A DNA stretch of 64,000 bases from Dryocosmus kuriphilus (GCA_038277395.1 CM076192.1:13687494-13751493), one strand, 5' to 3'. Shown: positions 22,671 through 34,428, counted from the first letter of the stretch. Numbers and translations: made by a program. The notes: generated by a model not told the origin, from the sequence alone.

Positions 22671-24024
22671 TTGCGTGCTAAAACACCAGCCGAACCGGAG
22701 GTTCTTACAAGGTTCCACTCCCTCACAAGGTTGGTTCGTGTAACGGCACTCTGTCTACGTCCGCTGACACGTTTGCGAAGACGCAAACACAATTTGAGTG
22801 CAATTCCCCCGTTCTTGACGACTGAAGAGCTTACGGGAGCTCGAAACTCCCTCATAAAACTAGCACAAGAAACCGCCTTTGCGGGAAAAATTAACATGTT
22901 AAAGAATGGAAAGTCTTTATCTCAGCGGCACAGGTTGTGCCAACTAACTCCGATCTTAGACAGCATTGCAATCTTGAGCGTCGGCGGACGTCTCGCGCAT
23001 TCTGCGTTATCTAGTGATGCGAAAAATCCCCAATTTTACCACATTACTCGGCACTTACCTGCTTATTGTGCGACAAGCACATCGTTCCTGTGTCCATGGA
23101 GGACCTACGCTTACTAATAGTATTGTCACCCGTCAAGCATGGATTTTAGGCAGAAAGCGCTTAATCAAGTCGGTAGTTTATAACTGTATTACATGTCAAC
23201 GTGTCAATCTGAGTACTGCGCATCAATTAATGGGAGACCTTCCTGCTGCTCGAGTGACCCCAGCTAGGCTGTTCACGTCTGCTGGTCTCGATTATGCAGG
23301 GCTCATTCAAGTGCGCACCACAAAGGGTCGAGGTCATAAATCCTATAAGGGTTACATCGCGTTATTTATCTGCTTTGTCACTCGTGCCGTGCACTTGGAG
23401 CTAGTGAGTGACTGTACCACTGCCACGTTTATAGCAGCTTATAGGCGGTTTGTAAGTCGACGTAGCGTCTGCTGTAACCTTTACAGTGCCAATTCGACCA
23501 CCTTTCATGGTATTGATAAGGAGCTGAAGGCTATGTTTAATGCTGCTTCTGACTTTTATAAGAATACTTCAGCATTATTTGCAAACGACGGAACTAATTG
23601 GAAATTCATTCCACCCAACGCCCCCCATTACGGTGGACTGCGGGAAGCTGAAATCAAATCCACCAAACATCACTTGAAAAGGGTAATCGGCGAACATACG
23701 CTTACATTCGAGGAACTTTTTACTCTGCTCGCCGAAATATAAGCCTGCCTTAACTCACGTCCATTCTGTCCCATGAGCAGTGATGTGGATGACCTGCACG
23801 TTCTAACACCAGCGCACTTCCTAATCGGTGAGACTTTGGGGTTGGTCTCGGATGCAGAGCCACCCTCTGTGCCGGACAATCGACTCAGCAGGTTCCAGCT
23901 TGTCCAGCGTATCCGCAACAATTTTTGGAGGCGTTGGTCATGTGAGTACCTCCAACACTTACAAGAACGAAGCAAGTGGAGAGGGGGCCTACGGAAAACT
24001 TTACGATTGGTCAGTTGGTCTTGG
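22671..24024 (+). pseudogene. Bel-Pao integrase
   Basis: It starts with the zinc-binding lead-in (LCQLTPILDS ... LSVGGRLAHS), then RQAHRSCVHGGPTLT and CITCQRVN (HHCC domain), the first catalytic Asp in SAGLDYAG, a block FICFVTRAVHLELVSD, and PHYGGLREAEIKSTKHHL with the catalytic Glu. The second Asp is lost: the family YSDNGTxF appears as YSANSTTF. The tail includes VLTPAHFLIG and NNFWRRWSCEYLQHLQERSK. It runs to GQLVLV at about 24022, where it fuses to Gypsy A pol. Confidence 0.88.
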
Positions 24025-25320
24025 TACCTAACGCTCTATCCAGATCAGGAGAAACAGCAAAAGTAGTCGCTTTCGCGTTGCCAAGTAGCACGGAAAACCC
24101 AAAGGCGGATATAAACGATCCGACAGACAACTGGTACTCCACTAAAATAAGAAAATAAAAAAAAAGACCGGAAGAACACGAAAAATGGCGAATACGGGAC
24201 TCTCAAGTTTATTTTTACAGAACTTTAAATCACTCTATTACCCGACTCTAACCCATGGAAACTCGTCCTGCCCAAAAAAATATGAAATCAAGTTCTAAAA
24301 GAAAACCACGACAGTATACAAGCGGGACATTTATGTTCCGAGAAAACGCACGCGAGAATTTCGTATGTCAGAGAACAAAACCGATTAGTAACCAGGTAAA
24401 AATAGGACTAATGGGAAAAAAGAATTGTGGGGGAACCTTGGACTGATTTCTGTAGATATCATGGGAACATTACCAACTGCAAGAAAGGGGAAAAAGCAGT
24501 ATATATTAGTTTTCGTGGATATTTTCACAAAATGGGTGGAAATTATCCCTGTTAAAAAAGCAAATGGAACTACTATCGAGTCAGAGTTTCATAGACGTGC
24601 CATTTCCCGTTAGGGAACAACGCGGATTCTCCACTCAATAAAACCATGCGTGAATTAACAGAAAAATTCGGAATTAGGCACTCAGAAATGCTGAAATACT
24701 ACCCCCAAGCTACCCCGACCGAAAGATTATAATAGGACGATTAAACAAATTATTAAAGCGTATCTGGATAATGATCACTCTAGGTGGGACGAACACATAG
24801 AGGACCTACAATTTGTGATAAAAATACGAACAAAAACTCGACGACACAATTCACTCCAGTATTTTTAAACGGTCGCGAATTAGAACCGCTCCAATCCCTT
24901 AAAAGAAACCTAGAAGCGGACAACGAAATAGAATTTCAGAGTAAAGACAAATAGCTGGACAGGCTTAGAAGGTTACAGACAGAAAGGAAGAAGCCCAGAA
25001 AAATTTGGACGAAGCAAATGATAAACAGGCTAGCAGGTATAATTTAAGAAGAAGGGAAATTGAATATAAAATATGAGATAGGATTTTACAGAGGGTAAAC
25101 AAACTGTCAAATAAGGCAGATAAAAAAGCAGGAAAACTTTTCGACCAGTATGAAGGTCTATTTATAATTAAGTAAAAAATCTCCCCCACAATTCACGAAT
25201 TGAAGAACCTTAAAGGAAAAAGTATAGGGGAATTCAATATTAACGACCTAAAAATAGAAAATTTGGATATAAGTAACAAAAATAGAAAATTTGGATATAA
25301 GTAACAAAACATAGGTATAT
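24025..25320 (+). pseudogene. Gypsy copy A pol: end of RNase H and integrase
   Basis: It resumes Gypsy A at PNALSRSGETAKVVAFALPS, equivalent to VPDALSRSKEATNEAAFALA of copy B (about 50455). It then follows copy B through WYSTKI, the zinc-binding end (VCQRTKP), DIMGTLP, FVDIFTKWVEIIPVKKANGT and the C-terminal GPF-type domain (FDQYEG). Many stops and deletions, including loss of most of the H2C2 part and of the DNGTEF block. The reading is homologous and in the same orientation throughout. Confidence 0.85.
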
Positions 25321-25339
25321 AATTTTCTTTGTGACAGGA

Positions 25340-25755
25340 ATAAGGAAAACAGAGGAAAACTAGGAAATCAAAATGAAACGAGGCAATAGAATTGTTGGGA
25401 AAAAAATCGGGAAGAAGCCGGATGGACTCCAACGCCGATTTTGTAAAAAATTAATACCTAGAATCATCTACATCATTCACGACTCCTTTGATATTAACAG
25501 ACCCTACAGGCTAAAAAATAACTTCACAATTCCAGACCCCGAATGACACACGTATATGCAAGGAGAGTGGGAATCTATTAATGAAAATATAAAAAGATTA
25601 CTAAACGTCGAGATAATAAATGAAAACTTGGACGGGCAAAAAACAGGACGAATTCGAAATAGAAATAAATATCGATAAGGAAACCATACCAGACCTGGAA
25701 GGGGAATTCGAATTAAAATTAATAAAATTAAAAGCACACAATATTCAATAGTAAA
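25340..25755 (+). pseudogene. Gypsy copy A accessory gene 1 (zinc-finger ORF), decayed
   Basis: Translation near 25420-25720 gives DGLQRRFCKKLIPRIIYIIH, then RPYRLKNNFTIPDPE and YMQGEWESIN. This is a clear homologue of the small ORF at 51864-52223 in copy B. The first Cys and last Cys of the finger are lost (Arg and Asp), and stops are present. Its position right after pol matches copy B. Confidence 0.8.
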
Positions 25756-25937
25756 ATAAAGAAATGTAAATTTAAGGATTATTATTTTTTTAAACAATAA
25801 AAAGGCACTGAAAAATAGATGGCAGGCACAGTTGGCATTAAACTTTTGACATACTCCATACTCCAAAACAGTAACAAATTTAGACAACTCCTTAGACAGA
25901 TTCAGGACAGGGGACATTTTTCTTCTCTTTCAGAAAA

Positions 25938-26534
25938 ATGGAGAATCAAAGATGCCATTACTGCCAAAAGACAATTGTTGAGAGGACATGGATCTTACAA
26001 CAAATCAACTGCCAGGCCCTGAAATGGCTGAAAGACAGGCGGGAGGGAAAGCCCGAGATTAGGAGCGAGTACCACTCTCACCGCCATGTCAGAAACATGG
26101 TCAGGAAGGAGGAGGCAATGAAAAGGTAGCAGGTCGGACAAGAGGGAAAGGATGCCTTGGCCGAAATGGGAGAGGAACTGCAACACCTGCTATTCAGCCT
26201 AACCTTGGAATTCAAGAAAAGATCCAGGGACCACTCATTACAAAAGAGTAGGGAATTCAAGAAAAGGGCGGAGGAACTTAAAATTAAAACACTAGAAAGG
26301 GAGAGGAGGCGCGAGGAGGAGTTGGAGTGGGAGCGAATGATCCCTATGAACAGGGCGAGAGAGGTAAGGGAGAGAGATAGACGGGAGAGACAGGAGGAAA
26401 GGGAGAGAAGGGATTGGAAGGAAGCAGCGGAGGTCCAATGGGCGACAGCAGAGTGAGCGAGATTGAGGGAGGAAAGACTAAGGGAGTATGAGGAGCTCAT
26501 GGCGGAGCTACGCGCACAAAACCGAAAGGTGTGA
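25938..26534 (+). pseudogene. Gypsy copy A accessory gene 2 (zinc finger and charged helix), decayed
   Basis: MENQRCHYCQKTIVERTWIL starts the homologue of the copy B ORF at 52379, followed by QALKWLKDRR and a YHSHRHVRNM motif, a stop near 26129, then 26157-26456 with KRSRDHSLQKSREFKKRAEE and a long Arg/Glu helix. The finger His is Gln here. The Pro-rich segment seen in copy B is missing. It ends RAQNRKV-stop at 26534. Conservation of the gene order in two copies argues that it is a real family gene. Confidence 0.8.
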
Positions 26535-26777
26535 AAATTTATTTTTAAGTTTTAAAAAAGAAAAAAAAAAACATTTTTCCTTTGGTTTCTTTTTTTTTTA
26601 TAAGGAAGATTCGGTTTAATTTGAAGTTTTAATTTTTTTATTCCTTCCTCTTCCCTTCGGGGCATAGACTGATATAAGAAAATACAACTATGTATAAAAT
26701 AGCGTAACAAATTCTTATTTTTGAGCTTAACTTCACATGCCAAGAGCTTAGATTTTAACCATCACAAAGAAAATCAA

Positions 26778-26810
<33 letters not shown>

Positions 26811-26940
26811 GGCGTATGTGTGTGCAGGCGTATGTATGTGCGACAAAAATGGCTACCTAATTGTGCACGACTTGTGAATAACCGGTGTGCTTTTAAAGAA
26901 GACCTTCTCAATGCAAGTTATCCCTTCATATACAATATAA
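26535..26940. repeat. AT-rich flank and (CG)n/(TG)n microsatellite
   Basis: No 3' LTR of Gypsy A is recognisable. A microsatellite at 26781-26842 goes from (GC)n to (GT)n and then GCAGGCGTATGT repeats. No gene. Confidence 0.7.
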
Positions 26941-27131
26941 AATTTGCTTAACAACCACCGAAGGATCCCCCTGGGAGCGACTGCCATCCAGCATATCCAC
27001 CACAGGGTACGATGGAATTACAACGGCGGTTCGACGAAACCCACGTGTGGCTTGAGGACACGGAGCGAATGAAGAATTACACCAAGAATTACAGCTCTCT
27101 GTACCCACTTCGCAAGTGCCTCGACATAGGG

Positions 27132-27172
27132 AATATATATATATATTCATATATACACACACACACACACCC
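27132..27172. repeat. (TA)n(CA)n microsatellite
   Basis: ATATATATATAT followed by ACACACACACACAC. The flanks at 26943-27130 include a CCCCCTGGGAGCGACTGCCAT phrase whose inverted relative occurs near 30610, at the end of an R4-like LINE piece. Confidence 0.8.
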
Positions 27173-27267
27173 ACCATGCGGTGGTTGTTTGCCAATGTTT
27201 TATATACATACACATCCAACGGGGACACCGCCCCCCTGCGCGCCTTCCCCCAATTTAACATTCTGAT

Positions 27268-27336
27268 GAAGGGCATATCGTCATGGGGGTCAAGTAACCC
27301 CATAGGTCAAGAAGGGCATATCGTCATGGGGGTCAA
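27268..27336. repeat. Two-copy 41-bp tandem repeat
   Basis: GAAGGGCATATCGTCATGGG followed by GGTCAAG occurs at 27268 and again at 27310, immediately left of the transposon starting at 27340. Confidence 0.85.
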
Positions 27337-27889
27337 GGGGGGTGTCCCATTTTAATCTATGGATCCAAATATCTCATAAAATACTCGATCTACAAAAAAA
27401 TGGTTCAGACAAAAATTGTACAGAACACAGGGGTCATTTAATGATACTGTTAATTTTGACCTTGAGGTCAATTTTCAAGGTCATTTGAAGGTCAAAACAT
27501 TTTTTTAAACGGAAGCCCTTATTTTTGACTGCGGATTTAAAAGGAGCGGAAAATTTCACCTCAAAAATCTTTTGTCAGAAATTTGCTTTTGTGACCTTAT
27601 GAAGGTTAAATATCAAGATTAAGTGTCTAAAAAACGGCCAGATGCCCTTTTTTGAAATTAATCGATTTTCTGAGAAACGTTCAAGATGCTTTTAACAAGC
27701 CGATAAAATGTAAAAGTGTGAACCACCTTGATCATCTTGACCTGCATGTAAATTTTCAAGGCCATTTGAAGGTCAAAAGTCAAGAAAAGTCTTTTGAAGA
27801 AAAGTCAAATCAAGGGCAAGTGATTAAAAAGCTCTTAGAACCTTACTTTTAGCGTTACCCGGAAACAACGACATGGACGTCGTAAGTTC

Positions 27890-28020
27890 TGTTTCCTTTG
27901 GGGTGCTTGTTTATCGTGAGTCCCCTTGCCTCTCAAGTTTGGGGTGCTTGTTTACCGTGAGTCCCCTTGCCTCTCACGTTTGGGGTGATTTTTTACCGTG
28001 AGTCCCCTTGCCTCTCACAA
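27890..28020. repeat. Minisatellite: three GTGAGTCCCCTTGCCTCTCA units
   Basis: The unit TTTGGGGTGCTTGTTTACC plus GTGAGTCCCCTTGCCTCTCA (about 47 bp) is repeated three times with few changes. A related pair occurs inverted at 54215-54300 in the other mariner-like element, and one unit stands on the right side near 28835-28860. It is a family-specific subterminal repeat. Confidence 0.85.
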
Positions 28021-28029
28021 GGACTGTTA

Positions 28030-28862
28030 TTGTTTCAATTATCCACGGAATAACTGTTCGAAATTTTCTCCGCTGGCTTCAAGACATAAACATAAACGTC
28101 TTTCAAAATTTCCCACAGTTGTAAGCAAAGTTTCTCGCGGAATGACAGCACAAACATTTCTAATTCGTTCTATCAGATCTTCTCTCGTCGTAGGCCGTTG
28201 AACAAAAACAACATTTTTAACGTATCTCCACAAAAAAAATCAGGTGATGTAAGGTCCGGTGAGTAAGGGGGCCATTTAACTGGACCTCTACATCCGATCC
28301 AACTGCCATTGTAATGGTTATTCAAAAACTCACGAACGATTAGTGCAAAGTGTGGCGTAGCACCATCTTGTTGAAGCCACATTCTTATCCTTGCTGCTAA
28401 GTCAACATTTTCTAGTAGTCCAGGTAAGCGGTCTCTTAGCAACTCTAAGTAGGAGTGTCTATTAGCGTTTCTATCAAAAAAGTAGGGTACAATTAAATAA
28501 CCATTTACTATTCAACACCAAAGCATAATACTTCACCGGTTTTGATGATCCATAGGTCTGCACCAGTGGGGATTTTCTTTTGACCAATAATGATAGTTAT
28601 GTCTATTGAACTGTCCGTCGCTATAAAATTTAGCTTCATCAGAGAAAAGTACATATCTAAAGAAATGAGGATCATCTTGTATCATCTGTAAAGCCCATTG
28701 GCAAAGATTAACAAGCGCTAAAATATGATTTGGCCTTAAAGCTTGCGTTAGAGTAATGTGATAGGGGTAATAATTTAGAGCTCTTAAAATTCTTGAAGCT
28801 GTATTTTTTGGTGTACCTATTTCTCTTTCAATGTGGGGACTCACGATAAACAAGCACCCCAA
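28030..28862 (-). pseudogene. Mariner-like (IS630/Tc1-mariner) transposase remnant
   Basis: Minus-strand reading 28862 to 28533 gives ASRILRALNYYPYHITLTQA and LFSDEAKFYSDGQFNRHNYHY (first catalytic Asp). After stops it resumes in 28442-28240 with WLQQDGATPHFALIVREFL (second Asp) and PPYSPDLTSPDFF (third acidic residue, Asp). The C-terminus (VVFVQRPTTREDLIERI) follows in another frame. The N-terminal helix-turn-helix domain is missing. Same family as the split gene at 43550-44090 and 53558-53854. Inactive. Confidence 0.85.
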
Positions 28863-29461
28863 AGGAAACAGAACTTACTACGTCCATGTCGTTGTTTCTG
28901 GGTAAAGCTAAAAGTAAGGTTCTAAGAGCTTTTTAAACAGCTGTCCTTGATTTGACTTTTCTTCGAAAGACTTTTCTTGACTTTGACCTTCATATGACTT
29001 TGAAAAGTTACCTGCAGGTCAATATGGTCAAAGTGGTTCACACTTTTACATTTTATCGGCTTTTTAAAAGCATCTTGAACGTTTGCTATTCTCAGAAAAT
29101 CAAATAATTTCAAAAAAGGGCATCTGACCGTTTTTAGACACTTTATTTTGATATTTGACCTTTATAAGGTCACAAAAGAAAATTTCTGACAAAACATTTT
29201 TGACGTGAAATTTTCTGCTCTTTTCAACTCCGTAGTCAAAAATAGGGGTTTCCATTTTAAAAATCCGTCTTGACCTTCAAATGACCTTGCAAATTGACAT
29301 CAAGGTCCAAATTAATAGTACTATTGAATGACCCCCTATGTTCTGTACAATTTTTGTCTGAACCGTTTTTTTGTAGATCCATAGATTTTTGATCCATAGA
29401 TTAAAATGGGACACCCGTATATAATAAATTGATTATACAAATACCGCTAGTTTTATATCTA

Positions 29462-30660
29462 TGACCAACTGCAAAGACGCTATATTCTACAGACGTAATC
29501 TGTCGATGGCCTGGATCAATTAACGGAAAGCTTTCGATTCAACCTGTCATAGACTTATCATCTATCTGTTAAAAAGTTTGAAGGTACATCCACATATAGT
29601 GGGATGCATAGAGAGATTGATGCTTCTATGGAAAACCAGATTTACCATCTCCTCTGAGAAATATCGCGCGACAACTAATAGTGTCAACTTTCATAGGGTT
29701 CTTTCAGGGCAACACCACAACTGTGCCAAGATTCATTTGAAGCGAGGATGAATTGTTAGCGGTCTCGAGGACCCTGAACTCGTAGATGGTAGCGCTATCA
29801 GAGATCTTGGTGCTAAAGATACCTACCCGTTCCTGGGGGCATGCCTGAGGGCCGCATTCAGATTATAACATTATTGAAGAAGGCTCTCGGAAGCAGATGC
29901 TCGGGGAACAAGGTATCTGCAACTAACATGCTTACCGTTCCTGTTCTACTCTATTCATTTGGAGTGGTTCCATGGACGAAGGTCGAGCTCACAACCTTCC
30001 ACATTGCCACGTGTAAGGTCACAAGTATGCAGAGGAGCTTGTATATCAGCTCACATCGTCGCAAATGGAAGAGATTTTCTCCTCTAAATGACTAGGAATT
30101 ACGAGATAATTGTCAACGGAGCATTCCTTTATAAAGCCACAGAGCAGGCTGACCACACTTCTATAGAAATTTAAAAAATCATTTCTTCTCGACGGAGCTA
30201 ACGCTTGCTTTCCTCAAATCATCCGGACGTAATTCAAGTACACAGGGTTTTATTTTCGCGTGCCAGAATGGTTTCATTTCCATCTTGACACACACATTTA
30301 GGACACATACTATCTGGTTGCCCTACTCAGGCGGGAACAACATACGTTGAGACACAATGCGTCCCTGAGAGTGCTTTACTACCATATTTGCCGCTCTTAC
30401 GATGTAGGTCGCGATCCTGCCTTGATTTCGAAAAGCGAATTATGTTCGCGAACGAAATTACGGCTCCTGCCGGCAACAACATCACAGCCAAGGATAAGGA
30501 AGAAAGACATTTCCATCATATCCTGTGGCCACCCATCTTACGGACGTAAAGCATGGCCAAAGGTGTAATTTGCTGCGGTTTATCTGGGAGCGAGTGTCAT
30601 TTATGATGACCGTCACTCCCAGGGGGACCTTGCAGTGGTTTTTCAACCAATATTATGTAT
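29462..30660 (+). pseudogene. R4/Dong-like LINE fragment: RT to C-terminal endonuclease
   Basis: Reads LSMAWIN-stop-RKAFDST (RT motif A region), VHPHIVGCIERLMLLWKTRF, YPFLGACLRAA, NMLTVPVLLYSFGVVPWTKV, then near 30347 RHNASLRVLYYHICRSYDVG and, after a deletion, ITAPAGNNITAKDKEE. The last resembles the (V/I)IELSAPA block of restriction-like endonucleases in R2/R4-type LINEs. Multiple frameshifts. It starts about 45 bp after the mariner-like transposon ends. Confidence 0.7.
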
Positions 30661-30899
30661 GTATTGTAACCCTTGTGTAGGGAACAATACCTTCTGAACA
30701 ATTATCAATTTTTTCAATATTTATCCAGTACTTTATATCACTTTGTTATCTCGCTTTAGTTAGGTATATTCCTAATTTTATGTGTTTATTAATATTTCCT
30801 GCAGTGCAATTTCGGTAGCCTGCAGCATGAGGCATTAGACCCATATTAGTCTATCTTGGGTCAGTACCGAACGAACTTCGTACTGTGACACACCCCTGC

Positions 30900-32937
30900 T
30901 CTGCCAAACATGTAGTGTGATTTTACAAAGTGACTTTTCTTCTCTTTTTATGCGGAAAAACGTGAAAACATTGGTGCATCAAGTGACGGTCAAGTGTGCG
31001 TCCCTGGAAAGAAGGCATTGCGCGCAGCACTAATCTGCCTAGTGACTCTCCCATCGGGACACAAACAGTAATTCGGCGTATCAAATCCGACTTCTCCTTG
31101 GTTTGTTGTTCCTTTTTTCTTTTCTCGTTTGAATGTGTGGTGAGCAAAAACATGACGACCACCCGTGAATCATTAACGGCGGTTGTACCAACGACATTAA
31201 ACTCAGAGACGACCACCGCAACGAACGCCACGGGTAGCAACGCAACGTTACGTAGAGCAGTTCCACAGCTTAATCGTATCGCGGTAAGCATTCCTCCTTT
31301 TTGGCCTGAAGATCCGGAAATGTGGTTTTCACAAGTAGAAAATCAATTTACGCTAGGTGGAATTACGACAGATGAAACTAGGTTCAATTTTATCGCACGT
31401 AATCTCGAGTGCAAATACGCGTGTAAGGTAAGAGATATATTACCACATCCTCCACATGCAAATAAATAAGTAGTATTGAAGGCGAAATTAATAAAACGTT
31501 TAGGTGAAACAAAAGAAAATAATAGGCGTCGACTTTTAGAACGTGAGGAGTTGGGCGATCGCAAACCTTCGCAATTTTTAAGACATTTGCGTGGTTTGGC
31601 CAGGCCTGCCATCCCGGTGTGCTGCGTCCTCTTTGGCTTAGTCGCTTACCAGTAGAGACTCAAAGAATTCTAGCCTCTAAAACATCATCGTATTTGGACA
31701 ATTTGTCCGATTTAATACACTCAATTGGCGATGTTGTACCGTTGACTGTCTGAGCAGCAGAAGCGCAAGCAGTTGCTCCGTTAGATTTGATGCTTCAACG
31801 TTTATCTCTTATAATCAGTTCGCAAATTGCAGAGGTCACGAACTCTTTTCGACAAGAAATCGCAGGAGCTTCCGCGTATCGCGATCAATCAAGATGTAAC
31901 TGCCGAAATTCACGTTCGCGTTCTCGAGGCCGCAGTCAGTCACGTGATAACGGTCATTGCTGGTAACATCAGAAATTTGGTCCAGACGCAACGAGATGCA
32001 CCACACCCTGTACGTACTCTGGAAACGATCAGGAGCAGCGCTAATAACAGCTAGCGATCCTTTCGCAAAATCTTGCCGTCTCTTCATAATTGGTGTAAAA
32101 TGAAAAATACAATTCCTCGTCGATTCAGGAGCAGACGTGTGTGCTTTCCCTCGATCGCGATACCCTGGTCGGGGTAAAAGAACGCCTTATGAACTTTCTG
32201 CGGCAAATGAATCTGCAATCGCTACATATGGATCGGTTACTTTCAACCTCAATCTCGGAATTCGCCTTGACTTTACGCGGGAATTTATTTTCGCAGAAAT
32301 TTCGAAGCCAATCATCGGCGCAGACTTCCTCGCAAATTACAGCCTCCTCATGGACATGAGAAATCAGCGCCTGGACGACAGTATGACCGAACTCGCTGCG
32401 CGAGGCCAAGTTTCGCAATACAGTGACCATCTCCTGGGAATTCACGTAGTTTCTGGGTTAACTAGATTTCACGAGCTCCTGATGGAGTACCCTGAAGTGA
32501 CTAAACCATCTGGAACGCCTTTTACAACAAAACATCAGACGCAGCACTACATAAAAGCTACGACAGGACATCCCGTCACCAAAAAAGCTCGACGTTTAGC
32601 TCCCATTCCATTGCAGCGTGTGAAAAAGGAGTTTGAAAAGATGCTGCAGCTACGAACAACGCGCCCCTCAAAAAGCAGCTGGGCCTCCCCCCTTACATGA
32701 TCCCAAAGCCCAGTGAGGATAAATGGCGACCCTGCGGCGACTATCGGGGCCTCAACGCTAGAACCGTGCCCGACAAATACCCAGCCCTGCATATAGAATA
32801 TTTCACATTTTCTCTCAAGGATAAGGAAATTTTCTGTAAGGTGGATCTAGTGCGGGCTTTCAACCAGATTCCAGTCGTTGATGAGGATATCCCGAAGACA
32901 CTTTTTAGCCTCTCCGGATTTTTGTTTTCTCCATTTT
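30900..32937 (+). pseudogene. Gypsy element fragment D: gag, protease, RT start
   Basis: Gag: 31153-31469 starts MTTTRESLTAVV and contains IPPFWPEDPEMWFSQVENQF and GITTDETRFNFIARNLE. In other frames follow RLGETKENNRRRLLEREELG and DRKPSQFLRHLRGLARPAIP, classic insect Gypsy gag. Protease/linker: 32137-32700 (FAEISKPIIGADFLANYSLL). RT: 32580-32930 has VKKEFEKMLQL, DKWRPCGDYRGLNARTVPDK and KVDLVRAFNQIPV. It ends at about 32930, so RT palm, RNase H and integrase are absent. This family differs from Gypsy A/B. It has four or more frame breaks; LTRs not identified. Confidence 0.85.
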
Positions 32938-32954
32938 AGACTTATTTTGCAATT

Positions 32955-33330
32955 TATACATAACTGGGGGGTGGTTTACCCCCGCGTAATTTCTTAATCA
33001 TGTTGGATGTACTCTATTTTACTTCCTTCGATATAAAACTATTTTCCCAATTTTTTTTTGGGTATGGAAAGTATATATTATCATAGACACAAAATAAAGT
33101 GGTTAGGGGTATCTGCCCCCATTAATTTAAAAAAACAAATTTTTGTCGAAACACGTCAACTTTATTTTTGCCTCAAGTGCAAAGTATATATTTTTAAATT
33201 TTTTTCACGAGGAAACTTTCCCAGTAGGTTTGATTGAAATCAATTTGGTTTTTATACGCAAAACTATACAATCGGCACTTGAAACCCCTATATTTGAGGG
33301 GTTGTTTCACCCCCTTAAAGTGTTTCTCCG
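32955..33330. repeat. Degenerate satellite-like repeat with G/C-stem hairpins
   Basis: Three spaced short hairpins (GGGGGGTGGTTTACCCCC, GGGGTATCTGCCCC, GGGGTTGTTTCACCCCC) at about 32967, 33106 and 33297, in AT-rich sequence that shares AAGTATATATT phrases. Suggests diverged tandem units of roughly 140-190 bp. No gene. Confidence 0.45.
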
Positions 33331-33465
33331 CAGATAACAATAATATGTGTCGCTAAGTTTTTGGCCCTCTAAAAGATAGATCAAGATAATTAAAATTGAC
33401 GAAGGACACCTGGAGTAACTTCCTTGTTAGCATTCTCAATGTTTCCGATTACATTGAATTATTTT
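33331..33465. other. No gene recognised
   Basis: Short flank between satellite-like repeats and the Penelope palindrome. Confidence 0.5.
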
Positions 33466-33513
33466 TCATATAATCACCATCACCAGGATAGGTTAATAAT
33501 TGTATAAACTAGT

Positions 33514-33558
33514 CATCTAACGTTTTAATGGCCTTGTGTGCCACCCTCTTCAGAATAT
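33514..33558 (-). ncRNA. Hammerhead-ribozyme-like motif, left Penelope copy
   Basis: On the minus strand: CTGAAGA (correct core), the same stem II GTGGC/GCCAT, then AAAAC (expected GAAAC). The two copies therefore carry complementary single defects, consistent with an ancestral intact hammerhead. Confidence 0.55.
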
Positions 33559-33996
33559 ATTTAATGATGTAACTATAAAATTATAACATTAATTGTATTT
33601 TTCATGTTTCAGAAAATTTTTAAAATAGTATTGATATAATATAGTCTTAAGAAAACTTACATGGTCCTTTTTTTATTCGTAATCCTTTTATTGGTTAGTA
33701 AATATTGTTCGTAATTTAAAATTTTTATATATTTGTCATAAATTAAAAAGCAATTGTTAAAAATTTTTTAATTAAAATTTTATATAGTCAACTCTGAAAT
33801 GATGTTATGTCTCATCACCTTCAGAGTTGACGGTCGACTGCTATGATACATACTGATTGTACAACTGACCTTAAATTAAATTTTAAAAGAGAGAGACAAA
33901 TCCTTCGAAGAGAAAGAGAACTAGTCACACTGAATTATCGATCAGCAAGTTTGTGTTAATAATAGTTATGACATAAAATTAAAAATTCTAATTTAA

Positions 33997-34428
33997 TTAA
34001 ATAAATTTCGTAAAATTTTTATATATTCTATTAAGTTTCTCAGTATCTGTAATTTTATTTAGAGTAAATGGAAATTCTTTTTTGATGAACATCATTTCTG
34101 CAATTACTCTTTTATTCAAATTTTTTTCTCTGTGTAAAATTTCCACGTTTTTCCAATCCATATCGTGGCCTGTCGTAATTCTATATTCCGAAATAACTGA
34201 TAGATCATCATGTGTTATATTATTTTTATGTTCATTAATCCTCTTCGAAAGATTTCTCTTAGTTTGTCCTATGTAACATTTATTACAGTTTGAACATTTC
34301 ATCTTGTAGACAACATTTATCTCTTCGTCAATTTCCAACTTATCCTTGCCAGTTTTTATATTTTTGGATAAGTTATCTTTTATTTCTTCTACTACTTTTA
34401 TGTCATATTTTCTTAACAATCTAACCAT
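33997..34428 (-). pseudogene. Penelope-like GIY-YIG endonuclease domain, left copy
   Basis: A 143-aa open segment. VVYKMKCSNCNKCYIGQTKR and LSKRINEHKNN form the GIY-YIG (here VYK...CYIG) nuclease core with its CxxC-type insertion and a following helix, typical of Penelope-like elements. Probable target-site nicking role. The protein segment is identical to that of the right copy. It is separated from RT by the T18 run and frame change. Confidence 0.85.

Larger units (their letters stand above)
27340..29416 (-). mobile_element. Mariner-like transposon with ~0.5-kb inverted repeats
   Basis: It begins GGGTGTCCCATTTTAATCTA (27340) and ends TTAAAATGGGACACCC (29416). Inverted similarity runs about 500 bp into each side (27340-27890 against 28860-29416), rich in AAGGTCA-type phrases (GACCTTGAGGTCAATTTTCAAGG). 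A decayed transposase lies between on the minus strand. The left repeat also holds a three-copy minisatellite at about 27890-28020. No clear TA duplication because the left flank is a G run. Confidence 0.8.

Noticed and set aside
19336..24024. Bel-Pao element simply nested in Gypsy A
   Set aside because: No LTRs or target duplications at the junctions and the Gypsy segment is replaced, not split.
27890..28020. CRISPR-like regularly spaced repeats
   Set aside because: Only three adjoining units, in a eukaryotic transposon arm, with related units in another copy of the family: a minisatellite.
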